Origin: ASMP01 sp035282925
GTDB taxonomy: Archaea > Nanobdellota > Nanobdellia > Pacearchaeales > GW2011-AR1
Assembly: GCA_035282925.1 (NCBI GenBank)
Contig: DATEUW010000035.1
Coordinates: 1 to 12,629, forward strand
DNA length: 12,629 bases
Reading direction: 5' to 3'
Each line of letters opens with the position of its first letter. Within the stretch, counting starts at the first letter, position 1. The notes under the pieces are model-generated. The model saw only the letters and a program-made list of their open reading frames with translations. It had not been told where the DNA came from and ran no database searches. The translations under genes and the position numbers were made by a program. This document shows, piece by piece, positions 6,383 to 11,496 of this stretch.

Positions 6383-6691
6383 TTATCTGTATCTTTTTTT
6401 TAATGTAAATTCTTCTTTTGTTAATTCTTCATATCTTTTTGCTAAAGATAATGCTTCATCAAAATAAGAACGATGAGAAACAGAAACACTATTAACAGAT
6501 ACATCAATTAGAACAGGAAGTTCATCGATAAACTCAGAATGATGTTTTAAACCAAAGGTCGGCGCTAAATCATCTAATTCAGAAAGCCTTGATGCATGAA
6601 TCCCTAAAAATTCTTTAGTGGCTTCTATAAGTTTGCTTTTCTTTTCTCTTAAAGCAATCTCATCTTTAGTCAAGCCTTCAACTTTAACCAT
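6383..6691 (-). CDS. Hypothetical small charged helical protein
   Basis: No family is recognised for these 102 residues. The protein is highly charged and looks mainly helical: LTKDEIALREKKSKLIEATK at the start, EALSLAKRYEELTKEE near the end, and a basic KKRYR terminus. A less charged centre (PVLIDVSVNSVSVS) could be beta-strand. There are no cysteines, signal peptide or membrane segment. The ATG at 6691 is preceded on the minus strand by the palindromic TATA-like TATTTAAATA (6711-6720) about 25 nt upstream, which supports the gene. It lies on the strand opposite to the translation cluster and exactly fills the gap between DUF424 and the aIF1A promoter. Confidence 0.65.
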   Translation of the reverse strand: MVKVEGLTKDEIALREKKSKLIEATKEFLGIHASRLSELDDLAPTFGLKHHSEFIDELPVLIDVSVNSVSVSHRSYFDEALSLAKRYEELTKEEFTLKKRYR

Positions 6692-6710
6692 TCTCTTCCT
6701 TAATTCTTCA

Positions 6711-6720
6711 TATTTAAATA
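6711..6720 (-). promoter_or_regulatory. TATA box of the hypothetical gene ending at 6383
   Basis: TATTTAAATA, a perfect palindrome centred at 6715.5, lies 24.5 nt upstream of the minus-strand ATG at 6691. This fits the leaderless spacing seen elsewhere in the window. Confidence 0.5.
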
Positions 6721-6749
6721 ATTTTATTTACTCTGAAATACACATTAAA

Positions 6750-6757
6750 CTTATAAA
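6750..6757 (+). promoter_or_regulatory. TATA box of the aIF1A gene (leaderless geometry)
   Basis: CTTATAAA centred at 6753.5 lies exactly 25.5 nt before the ATG at 6779. No Shine-Dalgarno sequence is present between them. Confidence 0.6.
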
Positions 6758-6778
6758 CAAACTCTTTTTAAAATAAGC

Positions 6779-7096
6779 ATGAGAGAAAACCAAAACCAGG
6801 AGGAGGAAGTTGTTACAAGAGTCAGGCTTCCCAGAGGAGAGGAAATGATAGGAATCATAGAGCAAAGGCTCGGAGGGAACAAGATGATGGTAAATTGTTT
6901 TGATGGAAAAACGAGAAACTGCAGGGTTCCTGGAAGACTGAAGAGGGCCTTATGGCTTCGCCCGGGAGATGTGGTCATAGTCGAGCCATGGGAACTTGAT
7001 AAAAACAAAGGCGATATAATCTTCAAATACAGGCCCAATCAGATAGAATGGCTGAAAAACAAAGGCTATCTGAAAAAAGATACTCTTGAGTTCTAA
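6779..7096 (+). CDS. Translation initiation factor aIF1A
   Basis: The archaeal counterpart of eIF1A and bacterial IF1, which binds the A site of the small subunit during initiation. The 105 residues hold an acidic N-terminal stretch (NQNQEEEVV), an S1-like OB fold (about 15-90) with RLPRGEEMIGIIEQRLGG, VNCFDGKTRNCRVPGRLKR and WLRPGDVVIVEPWEL, and a short helical tail ending in GYLKKDTLEF. All match the family closely. The KH protein starts 7 nt after its stop, so the two are probably cotranscribed from the CTTATAAA promoter. In many archaea a RIO1 kinase gene lies between these two; it is absent here. Confidence 0.96.
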   Translation: MRENQNQEEEVVTRVRLPRGEEMIGIIEQRLGGNKMMVNCFDGKTRNCRVPGRLKRALWLRPGDVVIVEPWELDKNKGDIIFKYRPNQIEWLKNKGYLKKDTLEF

Positions 7097-7102
7097 GCTG
7101 AA

Positions 7103-7633
7103 ATGGAAACAATCATCTGCGAAAAATCACAGAGAATAATAAAGAACAGGAAGAGGCTTGAAGAAGAGCTTAAGATAAAAATTACCAACAAAGGGAAAGA
7201 GATAACAATCCATGGCTCTCCGGAAAACGAATATGTTGCGGAAAAAGTGATAGAAGCTCTGGAATTTGGTTTTCCTTTTTCCGTGGCTCTTCTCATCAAA
7301 GAGCAGGATTTCATGTTTGAGGCCCTGAACATAAAGGATTATACAAAAAGAAAAGACTTGGAAAAAATCAGGGCAAGGATAATAGGAACAAAAGGAAAAA
7401 CCCTAAGAACTCTTCTGGAACTGACAAAGTGCCATTTTGAGATAAAAGACAACCAAGTCGGAATAATAGGCGAGCCAGAATACATGAGAAATTCTCAGGA
7501 AGCAATGATATCCCTGATTCACGGAGCAAAACATGCGAATGTTTATTCTTTCCTTGAAAAGCACCAGGTAAAGCCTGTTCTTGACCTTGGTTTAAAACCT
7601 ATTAAAAAGAAAAAACCAAAGAAGAAAAAATAA
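7103..7633 (+). CDS. Dim2/Pno1-like KH-domain ribosome assembly protein
   Basis: This RNA-binding protein corresponds to eukaryotic Pno1/Dim2, which acts on the 3' end of small-subunit rRNA during 40S maturation. The 176 residues carry two KH domains. The first (about 2-52) is degenerate, with KNRK (14-17) where a GxxG loop would sit. The second (about 85-140) has the intact RIIGTKGKTLRTL with GTKG at 95-98. The segment SLIHGAKHANVYSFLEK, typical of the family, follows. The protein ends in a strongly basic, low-complexity tail (KKKKPKKKK). The gene starts 7 nt after the aIF1A stop with no Shine-Dalgarno sequence, which suggests coupling to aIF1A translation. Downstream, the tRNA-Asn promoter overlaps its stop region. 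Confidence 0.92.
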   Translation: METIICEKSQRIIKNRKRLEEELKIKITNKGKEITIHGSPENEYVAEKVIEALEFGFPFSVALLIKEQDFMFEALNIKDYTKRKDLEKIRARIIGTKGKTLRTLLELTKCHFEIKDNQVGIIGEPEYMRNSQEAMISLIHGAKHANVYSFLEKHQVKPVLDLGLKPIKKKKPKKKK

Positions 7634-7635
7634 AC

Positions 7636-7644
7636 TTTTAAATA
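7636..7644 (+). promoter_or_regulatory. TATA box of the tRNA-Asn gene
   Basis: TTTTAAATA, with TTTAAATA centred at 7640.5, lies about 27 nt before the mature tRNA 5' end (7668). It begins just after the stop codon of the KH-protein gene. Confidence 0.55.
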
Positions 7645-7667
7645 GAGTTCTAGTGTTCTAAAAATAT

Positions 7668-7757
7668 GCCCGGGTAGCTCAGCGGTTAGAGCACATGGCT
7701 GTTACTCGTTGGAGGGCAGAGACCATGGGGTCGGAGGTTCGAATCCTCCCTCGGGCG
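7668..7757 (+). tRNA. tRNA-Asn (GTT) with a 17-nt intron
   Basis: All four stems fold by eye. The acceptor is 7668-7674 with 7750-7756 (one G-U pair), and the discriminator is G7757. The D stem GCTC/GAGC is 7677-7680 with 7689-7692. The anticodon stem CATGG/CCATG is 7694-7698 with 7723-7727. The T stem GGAGG/CCTCC is 7733-7737 with 7745-7749, closing the TTCGAAT loop. The anticodon loop reads CTGTTA + A once the intron is removed, with anticodon GTT at 7701-7703. CCA is not encoded. A T-rich tract follows directly and probably terminates transcription. Confidence 0.95.
7705..7721 (+). other. Canonical tRNA intron (position 37/38, bulge-helix-bulge)
   Basis: The 17 nt between A37 (7704) and A38 (7722) are surplus to a normal anticodon loop. 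Exon bases CTGT (32-35) pair with intron GCAG (7716-7719), using one U-G pair, to give the four-base central helix. This leaves the 3-nt bulges T36-A37-C and A-G-A38, each cut after its second base. This is the substrate form of the archaeal splicing endonuclease. The inner intron helix is weak (about two pairs). Confidence 0.85.
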
Positions 7758-7767
7758 TTTTATTTTT
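7758..7767 (+). terminator. T-rich terminator of tRNA-Asn, overlapping the next TATA box
   Basis: TTTTATTTTT directly follows the tRNA discriminator base. Archaeal polymerase terminates at such tracts. Its last five bases are also the first five of the TATA element TTTTTAAA (7763-7770) that serves DUF6624. Confidence 0.5.
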
Positions 7768-7770
7768 AAA
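7763..7770 (+). promoter_or_regulatory. TATA box of the DUF6624-mnmA operon
   Basis: TTTTTAAA centred at 7766.5 lies exactly 25.5 nt before the ATG at 7792, the same leaderless spacing as the TBP, aIF2-beta and aIF1A genes. Confidence 0.55.
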
Positions 7771-7791
7771 CAGAACAACACTTCCATAGTT

Positions 7792-8253
7792 ATGTTAAGG
7801 GAATTTGAAAGATTGTACAAAGAAGACCAATACCATACCAGAAAGTGGGCAAAACATTACACTAAAAAAGAATATCTAAAAATAAATAAAAGATTACGGG
7901 AGAAAGTTAACAAGTTTATTAAAGGAAGCAAGTTAAAAAATTCAAGAGATTATTTTATTGCTGCCATGATTTTTCAGCACGGCTTTAATATTCCAAGTTC
8001 AAAGAAATCACTTAGATATGCAGGGTTGGCTGTTCAAAGGGGATACAAAAAAGGTAAATGGCTGATTGCATCTGCAACAGACCGACTTCTGCAACTTCAG
8101 GGAAAACCTCAGAAATTTGGCACACAGGTTGTAAACATGAAAGCAAAAAGGCCAAAACTTTATAAGTTAAATCCAAAGACAACTGATAAAGAAAGAAAAG
8201 AATATGGACTTCCAACTTTAAAGGAATTAAAAAAATATTACGGAATAAAATGA
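7792..8253 (+). CDS. DUF6624-like protein
   Basis: The function is unknown. The 153 residues follow the pattern I recall for DUF6624, a mainly bacterial family: an early DQ...R (D12, Q13, R17), QHG (62-64) after a hydrophobic helix, SL-x5-A with a following GLAVQRG segment, D97-R98, the signature GKPQKFGTQ (104-112), and a C-terminal D-x3-R/K-x-YGLP-x-L segment. Conserved His, Asp, Arg and Gln residues could be catalytic, but no activity is established as far as I know. The gene is AT-rich and starts 35 nt after tRNA-Asn. Its stop overlaps the mnmA start (ATGA at 8250-8253), so the two are translationally coupled. Family assignment is from memory of the motif pattern. Confidence 0.72.
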   Translation: MLREFERLYKEDQYHTRKWAKHYTKKEYLKINKRLREKVNKFIKGSKLKNSRDYFIAAMIFQHGFNIPSSKKSLRYAGLAVQRGYKKGKWLIASATDRLLQLQGKPQKFGTQVVNMKAKRPKLYKLNPKTTDKERKEYGLPTLKELKKYYGIK

Positions 8254-9326
8254 AGAAACCAAAAGTTCTCGTGGCAATGTCTGGCGGCGTTGATAGCAGC
8301 GTGGCTGCGCTTCTTCTGAAAAACCGTGGATTCAATGTAATCGGAGCTTTCATGAAAAACTGGAGCGATGCTAAAAACGCGCTTGGAGAATGCTCCTGGA
8401 AAGATGACAGGAGAGTTGCTATGAGTATTGCTTCTAAAATTAATATTCCTTTAATTACCTTGGATTTCGAAAAAGAATACAGAAAGCATGTCGTTGATGA
8501 AATGTTCAGGCTTTACAAAAAAGGGATTACACCAAATCCAGACATAGACTGCAACAACAGAGTAAAATTCCCCTTGCTATGGAAAGCTGCAAAAAGGCTC
8601 GGTTCCAATTTCATAGCTACAGGACATTATATCAGAAAGAAGGATGAAAAATTATTAAGGGCTAAAGATGAAAGCAAGGATCAATCTTATTTTTTATATA
8701 GAATAAACAAAGATGATATTTCGCATAGCTTATTTCCAATTGGAGAGTTAACAAAAAAACAAGTTAGAGAGATAGCTAAAAAAAATGGATTTCCTAATTT
8801 TAGTAGAAAAAGCACGGTTGGTATCTGCTTCATTGGAAAGGTCAATCTTAAAAAATTTCTGCAAAAAAGAATCAAGCCAAAGCAAGGGGAAATTCTTGAC
8901 CCAGAAGGAAAAACCATAGGCCGGCACGATGGAATTTACTATTACACTATTGGTCAGAGAATTGGTCCAAGGTTTGGAATTGAAGTTGAAAGAGGCAGGG
9001 GCCAGCGGCTTAAGAGATGGTATGTTGCCTCAAAAAACCTGAAAAAGAATGAGATTGTCGCAGCACCGGAAGGCCATATTTTAAATTACAGAAAAGAAAT
9101 CATGATAAAAAATCCACATTGGATAAATGAAAAACCAAAAACAAATGTTAAAGTTCTTGCAAGAATTCGCCAGGTAGGTGAGTTATTGCCTTCTAAATTA
9201 AAGTATTCTAACAATAAATACCACATTACTCTTAACAAGGCAATAACAGGCATTTCAGAAGGCCAGGCAGCTGTTCTTTACTGTGGATTGCAAGTTTTAG
9301 GCGGCGGGGTTATTGATTTTAGTTAG
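8250..9326 (+). CDS. mnmA: tRNA-specific 2-thiouridylase MnmA
   Basis: A bacterial/mitochondrial-type enzyme that adds the s2 thiol to U34 of tRNAs for Lys, Glu and Gln, using ATP and persulfide sulfur. The 358 residues show the PP-loop SGGVDSS (11-17), the PNPDIDCN motif with catalytic C101, and STVGICFIGK with the second catalytic cysteine C193. The ATGHY, DQSYFLYR and YYYTIGQRIG-like segments follow, and C-terminal beta-barrel domains end in GQAAVLYCG. Both catalytic cysteines are present, so it should be active. Archaea usually rely on the unrelated NcsA/Ncs6 type, so this gene was probably acquired from bacteria. No sulfur donor (IscS or Tus) is in the window. Its start overlaps the DUF6624 stop by 4 nt, so it depends on the upstream promoter. 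Confidence 0.95.
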   Translation: MKKPKVLVAMSGGVDSSVAALLLKNRGFNVIGAFMKNWSDAKNALGECSWKDDRRVAMSIASKINIPLITLDFEKEYRKHVVDEMFRLYKKGITPNPDIDCNNRVKFPLLWKAAKRLGSNFIATGHYIRKKDEKLLRAKDESKDQSYFLYRINKDDISHSLFPIGELTKKQVREIAKKNGFPNFSRKSTVGICFIGKVNLKKFLQKRIKPKQGEILDPEGKTIGRHDGIYYYTIGQRIGPRFGIEVERGRGQRLKRWYVASKNLKKNEIVAAPEGHILNYRKEIMIKNPHWINEKPKTNVKVLARIRQVGELLPSKLKYSNNKYHITLNKAITGISEGQAAVLYCGLQVLGGGVIDFS

Positions 9327-9341
9327 CATAAACTACTAATA

Positions 9342-9349
9342 TTTTTATA
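9342..9349 (+). promoter_or_regulatory. TATA box of the nitroreductase gene
   Basis: TTTTTATA centred at 9345.5 lies exactly 25.5 nt before the ATG at 9371. It sits in the 44-bp spacer behind mnmA. Confidence 0.55.
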
Positions 9350-9370
9350 CCCTAATCTATTATTTAATTC

Positions 9371-9928
9371 ATGGAACTCGACAAGGCAATCAAAGGCAGA
9401 AGCAGCGTGAAGAAATTCAATTCAAGAAAGCCTGACTGGCGTGACATCATAGAATGCATAGATGCTGCAAGGTATGCACCTATGGCTGGAGGCAATTACT
9501 CCTTGAAGTTTATTCTCGTATCTGATTCAGAGAAAATAAGAAATATCGCAGAAGCTTGCCAGCAGCCTTTTGTTGCGCAGGCGCATTACGTTGTCGTTGC
9601 CTGCTCTAATCCCGGAAGAACAACCAATGCTTATGGGAAATCTGGAGAATCTTATTTAAGGCAGCAGGCTGGTGCGGCAATTGAAAATTTTCTCCTTAAA
9701 CTTGTGGAGTCTGGTCTTTCAACATGCTGGGTTGGTTACTTTGTTGAAGAGCACATAAAAAGAGAATTGAAAATCCCCGCAAATGCCCAGGTAGAGGCTG
9801 TTTTTCCAATTGGCTTCGAATACGAAAAAAAGCGCACAAGAAAGGCCAAGATTGATCTGGACAACATCCTTTACTTCAATACATACGGCGAGAGAAGAAT
9901 GAAACCATTAAAGAAAATGAATGTTTGA
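9371..9928 (+). CDS. Nitroreductase-family FMN oxidoreductase
   Basis: A flavoprotein of the NfsA/FRP fold that transfers hydride from NAD(P)H to an unknown acceptor. The 185 residues show the N-terminal FMN-phosphate motif RSSVKKF (10-16), the APMAGGNYS segment (36-44), the dimer helix GAAIENFLL (from 101), GLSTCWVGYF (115-124) and a late PIGFEYEKK segment. The physiological substrate cannot be read from the sequence; the family includes nitro, quinone and enone reductases and some cofactor-modifying enzymes. The start is supported by the TATA spacing. A 51-residue two-TM gene starts 7 nt after its stop and is likely in the same transcript. Confidence 0.9.
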   Translation: MELDKAIKGRSSVKKFNSRKPDWRDIIECIDAARYAPMAGGNYSLKFILVSDSEKIRNIAEACQQPFVAQAHYVVVACSNPGRTTNAYGKSGESYLRQQAGAAIENFLLKLVESGLSTCWVGYFVEEHIKRELKIPANAQVEAVFPIGFEYEKKRTRKAKIDLDNILYFNTYGERRMKPLKKMNV

Positions 9929-9934
9929 AATGAA

Positions 9935-10090
9935 ATGGAAGACCCAATCATAACAATTTCTTTAATTCTCGCATTTATTAATGTGGTAGCCCTTGCAATT
10001 GGTTATCATTATAAATTTAAAATTATAGCTATTGGTTTAATCATTTTTGATGTGCTAACAATAATGACTATGATAAAATTAATTGATTAA
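9935..10090 (+). CDS. Small two-TM membrane protein (51 residues)
   Basis: An ATG at 9935 opens a 51-codon frame to TAA at 10088-10090. The product begins MEDPIITISL and has two hydrophobic stretches (about 5-24 and 28-47) split by the polar turn GYHYKFK, which predicts a helical hairpin in the membrane. The start is 7 nt behind the nitroreductase stop, so cotranscription is likely; no good Shine-Dalgarno sequence is visible. The hydrophobic frame could be partly chance in AT-rich DNA. The two well-spaced segments, acidic start and turn placement argue for a real gene. The function is unknown. Neither a TM-spanning toxin nor an oxidoreductase partner can be claimed. Confidence 0.5.
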   Translation: MEDPIITISLILAFINVVALAIGYHYKFKIIAIGLIIFDVLTIMTMIKLID

Positions 10091-10114
10091 TAAAATTAAC
10101 AAAAAAATAAAGAA

Positions 10115-10131
10115 CCCCGGAAAAACCGGGG
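10115..10131 (-). terminator. Hairpin terminator between the small membrane gene and ftsZ
   Basis: CCCCGG (10115-10120) and CCGGGG (10126-10131) form a perfect 6-bp GC stem around an AAAAA loop. On the minus strand the stem is followed by a U-rich run (TTCTTTATTTTTTT), so it fits an intrinsic-style terminator for ftsZ, whose stop is 25 bp away. On the plus strand only an A-rich run follows, so it is less likely to stop the nitroreductase transcript. Such GC hairpins with U tracts are typical of bacteria and unusual in this otherwise AT-rich window. Confidence 0.65.
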
Positions 10132-10155
10132 CTTAAAAAAATTCTTTTCAAAAAG

Positions 10156-11232
10156 TTACCTCCAGACCTCTATTCCCAGGTCAGACATTTCTTTGGCAGG
10201 TGCTGCGTGCTCTTCGACAGGCTTTCCCAATACATATGGGCTTCTTACTCCCGTCATTATTGTAATGACACGGACTTTTCCTGTGAACTCTTTGCTGATC
10301 CTTGCCCCAATAATAACATTGGCATCCTGGCTAAGGTTTTCAGAAACAGTTCTTCCGATAACGTCGAACTCTTCAAGCTTCAAATCTGGTCCGCAGGTTA
10401 TGTGTATCAGAGCTCCGGTAGCGCCTTTGTAATCCACGTCAAGTAGAGGATGTGTAAGGGCTTGCCTGACAGCCTGACTGACACGCTCTGAGGAATCGTC
10501 TTCTCCGATACCAATGACTGCAACTCCTCCGCCTTTCATGATTGCAGATACATCTGCATAGTCAAGATTGATGAGGCTTGGCAGTGTTATTGTCTCGACA
10601 ATTCCTTTTATCATTGTTGAAACGAGCTCGTTTGCAACTGCAAAGGCGTGCTCTATTGGAAGCTGCCCCGCAATGTCCACAAGCCTGTTATTGTCAAGAA
10701 CAATACAGGTATCAGTGACTTCTCTTAACTCTTGAAGTCCCCACTCTGCCTTTTCTATTCTTGCTTTTTCAGATTCAAAAGGCATTGTAACAACACCGAT
10801 TACTACAGATCCTGTTTCCTTAGCGAGCTGTGCAATTACCGGTGCTGCGCCTGTTCCTGTTCCTCCTCCCAGTCCTGAGAGGACGAAAACCATATCAGCT
10901 CCTGAAACAGCTTTCTTAAGATCAACGACTGCTTCTTTTGCTGCTTCTCTGCCAACTTTTGGCTTTCCGCCTGCTCCCAATCCGCGAGTCAACTCTTTAC
11001 CAAGAAGAAGTTTCTCATCAGCCTTAGCAACACTCAAGTGCAAAGCATCTGTATTTGCCGCATAGACAGTAGCGCCTTCAATTCCTTTATTGAAAAGCCA
11101 TGTGACCATGTTGGTCCCACAACCACCAACCCCAAGAACCTTTATGTTTGCCTTTCCGGCTTTAAGATCATCGAAATTGATGCTGTGAGTTGCAACATTA
11201 TCTATTGCTTCTCTTGCAAAATCTAATACCAT
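10156..11232 (-). CDS. ftsZ: Cell division GTPase FtsZ (archaeal FtsZ1-like)
   Basis: A tubulin-family GTPase that polymerises into the division ring. The 358 residues begin with about 28 non-core residues, then the nucleotide loop GVGGCGTN (34-41), the GKELTRGLGAGG loop (78-89), the tubulin signature GGGTGTG (122-128), a NNRLVD segment (181-186) and the T7 catalytic loop N222-x-D224-x2-D227. The GKxLTRGLGAGG loop and N-terminal pattern resemble archaeal FtsZ1 as I recall it. After a short Pro/Ala-rich linker the protein ends in DLGIEVWR, a candidate binding tail for SepF or another anchor. ATG 11232 is preceded by AGGAGGT with an unusually long 13-nt gap, and no nearer in-frame start exists. 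A hairpin terminator lies downstream. Confidence 0.97.
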   Translation of the reverse strand: MVLDFAREAIDNVATHSINFDDLKAGKANIKVLGVGGCGTNMVTWLFNKGIEGATVYAANTDALHLSVAKADEKLLLGKELTRGLGAGGKPKVGREAAKEAVVDLKKAVSGADMVFVLSGLGGGTGTGAAPVIAQLAKETGSVVIGVVTMPFESEKARIEKAEWGLQELREVTDTCIVLDNNRLVDIAGQLPIEHAFAVANELVSTMIKGIVETITLPSLINLDYADVSAIMKGGGVAVIGIGEDDSSERVSQAVRQALTHPLLDVDYKGATGALIHITCGPDLKLEEFDVIGRTVSENLSQDANVIIGARISKEFTGKVRVITIMTGVRSPYVLGKPVEEHAAPAKEMSDLGIEVWR

Positions 11233-11245
11233 TCTTTTTTGTTTT

Positions 11246-11252
11246 ACCTCCT
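11246..11252 (-). promoter_or_regulatory. Shine-Dalgarno site of ftsZ with long spacing
   Basis: AGGAGGT on the minus strand is a strong anti-16S match, but it sits 13 nt before the ATG at 11232, compared with five for DUF5679. The gap is A-rich (AAAACAAAAAAGA) and contains no alternative start codon. Confidence 0.65.
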
Positions 11253-11272
11253 TACAGCTCTATGTTTTGTCG

Positions 11273-11287
11273 GAAGTTTTCAACTTC
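11273..11287. repeat. Inverted repeat at the predicted ftsZ transcription start
   Basis: GAAGTT (11273-11278) and AACTTC (11282-11287) form a perfect 6-bp inverted repeat around TTC. It lies between the ftsZ TATA-like element and its Shine-Dalgarno site and covers the predicted start (about 11283). It could be a repressor operator or a leader hairpin. Confidence 0.5.
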
Positions 11288-11304
11288 TCCCGTTTTCACG
11301 AAAG

Positions 11305-11313
11305 ATTTAAATA
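11305..11313 (-). promoter_or_regulatory. Candidate TATA box of ftsZ
   Basis: TATTTAAAT (minus strand), centred at 11309, predicts transcription start near 11283. The leader would be about 50 nt and contain the inverted repeat and the Shine-Dalgarno site, in contrast to the leaderless genes elsewhere. Confidence 0.5.
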
Positions 11314-11355
11314 GCTGACAAACTTCCAACTATCACCAAAGAATTCGCATACACA

Positions 11356-11393
11356 ATTTAATTTACTCAATCCCCCGAAAGAATAAATTAAAT
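11356..11393. repeat. AT-rich inverted repeat in the ftsZ upstream spacer
   Basis: ATTTAATTTA (11356-11365) and its perfect complement TAAATTAAAT (11384-11393) flank an 18-nt loop that contains CCCCC. No gene overlaps it. Confidence 0.45.
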
Positions 11394-11421
11394 ATATGAG
11401 AAATACAGTATCTTCTTCTTT

Positions 11422-11454
11422 AAAAATATTATGTTTGTTGAAAATAATATTTTT
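11422..11454. repeat. AT-rich hairpin with T-tract downstream of the MBL hydrolase
   Basis: AAAAATATTAT (11422-11432) and ATAATATTTTT (11444-11454) form a perfect 11-bp inverted repeat around an 11-nt loop. It lies about 43 bp past the stop of the minus-strand MBL gene and is symmetrical in T-richness, so it may end transcription in either direction. There is no GC pairing, so stem stability is low. Confidence 0.45.
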
Positions 11455-11496
11455 TTGAGCAGTTGAACAGCTTTTTTTATAAAATTTCTAAAAAAT

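Noticed and set aside
8541..8560. Apparent loss of the first catalytic cysteine in MnmA, because Asp follows PNP
   Set aside because: The catalytic cysteine of this family is the one before Asn in PNPD-I-x-CN. It is present as C101, with its partner at C193.
7733..9340. Integrated element using the tRNA-Asn 3' end as attachment site for DUF6624-mnmA
   Set aside because: I found no direct repeat of the tRNA 3' end downstream of mnmA and no integrase. Proximity to the tRNA alone does not support integration.
10193..10446. Overlapping plus-strand frames inside ftsZ
   Set aside because: Antisense shadows of a clear FtsZ C-terminal domain.
11396..11458. Short plus-strand frame of 20 codons upstream of ftsZ
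   Set aside because: It overlaps the AT-rich inverted repeat, has no ribosome binding site and encodes low-complexity residues. It is compatible with chance.
11458..11477. GCAGTTGAACAGC followed by T7 as a plus-strand terminator
   Set aside because: The symmetry is centred on a single base and contains an A-A mismatch, so only about three pairs could form around a real loop. No plus-strand gene ends there.
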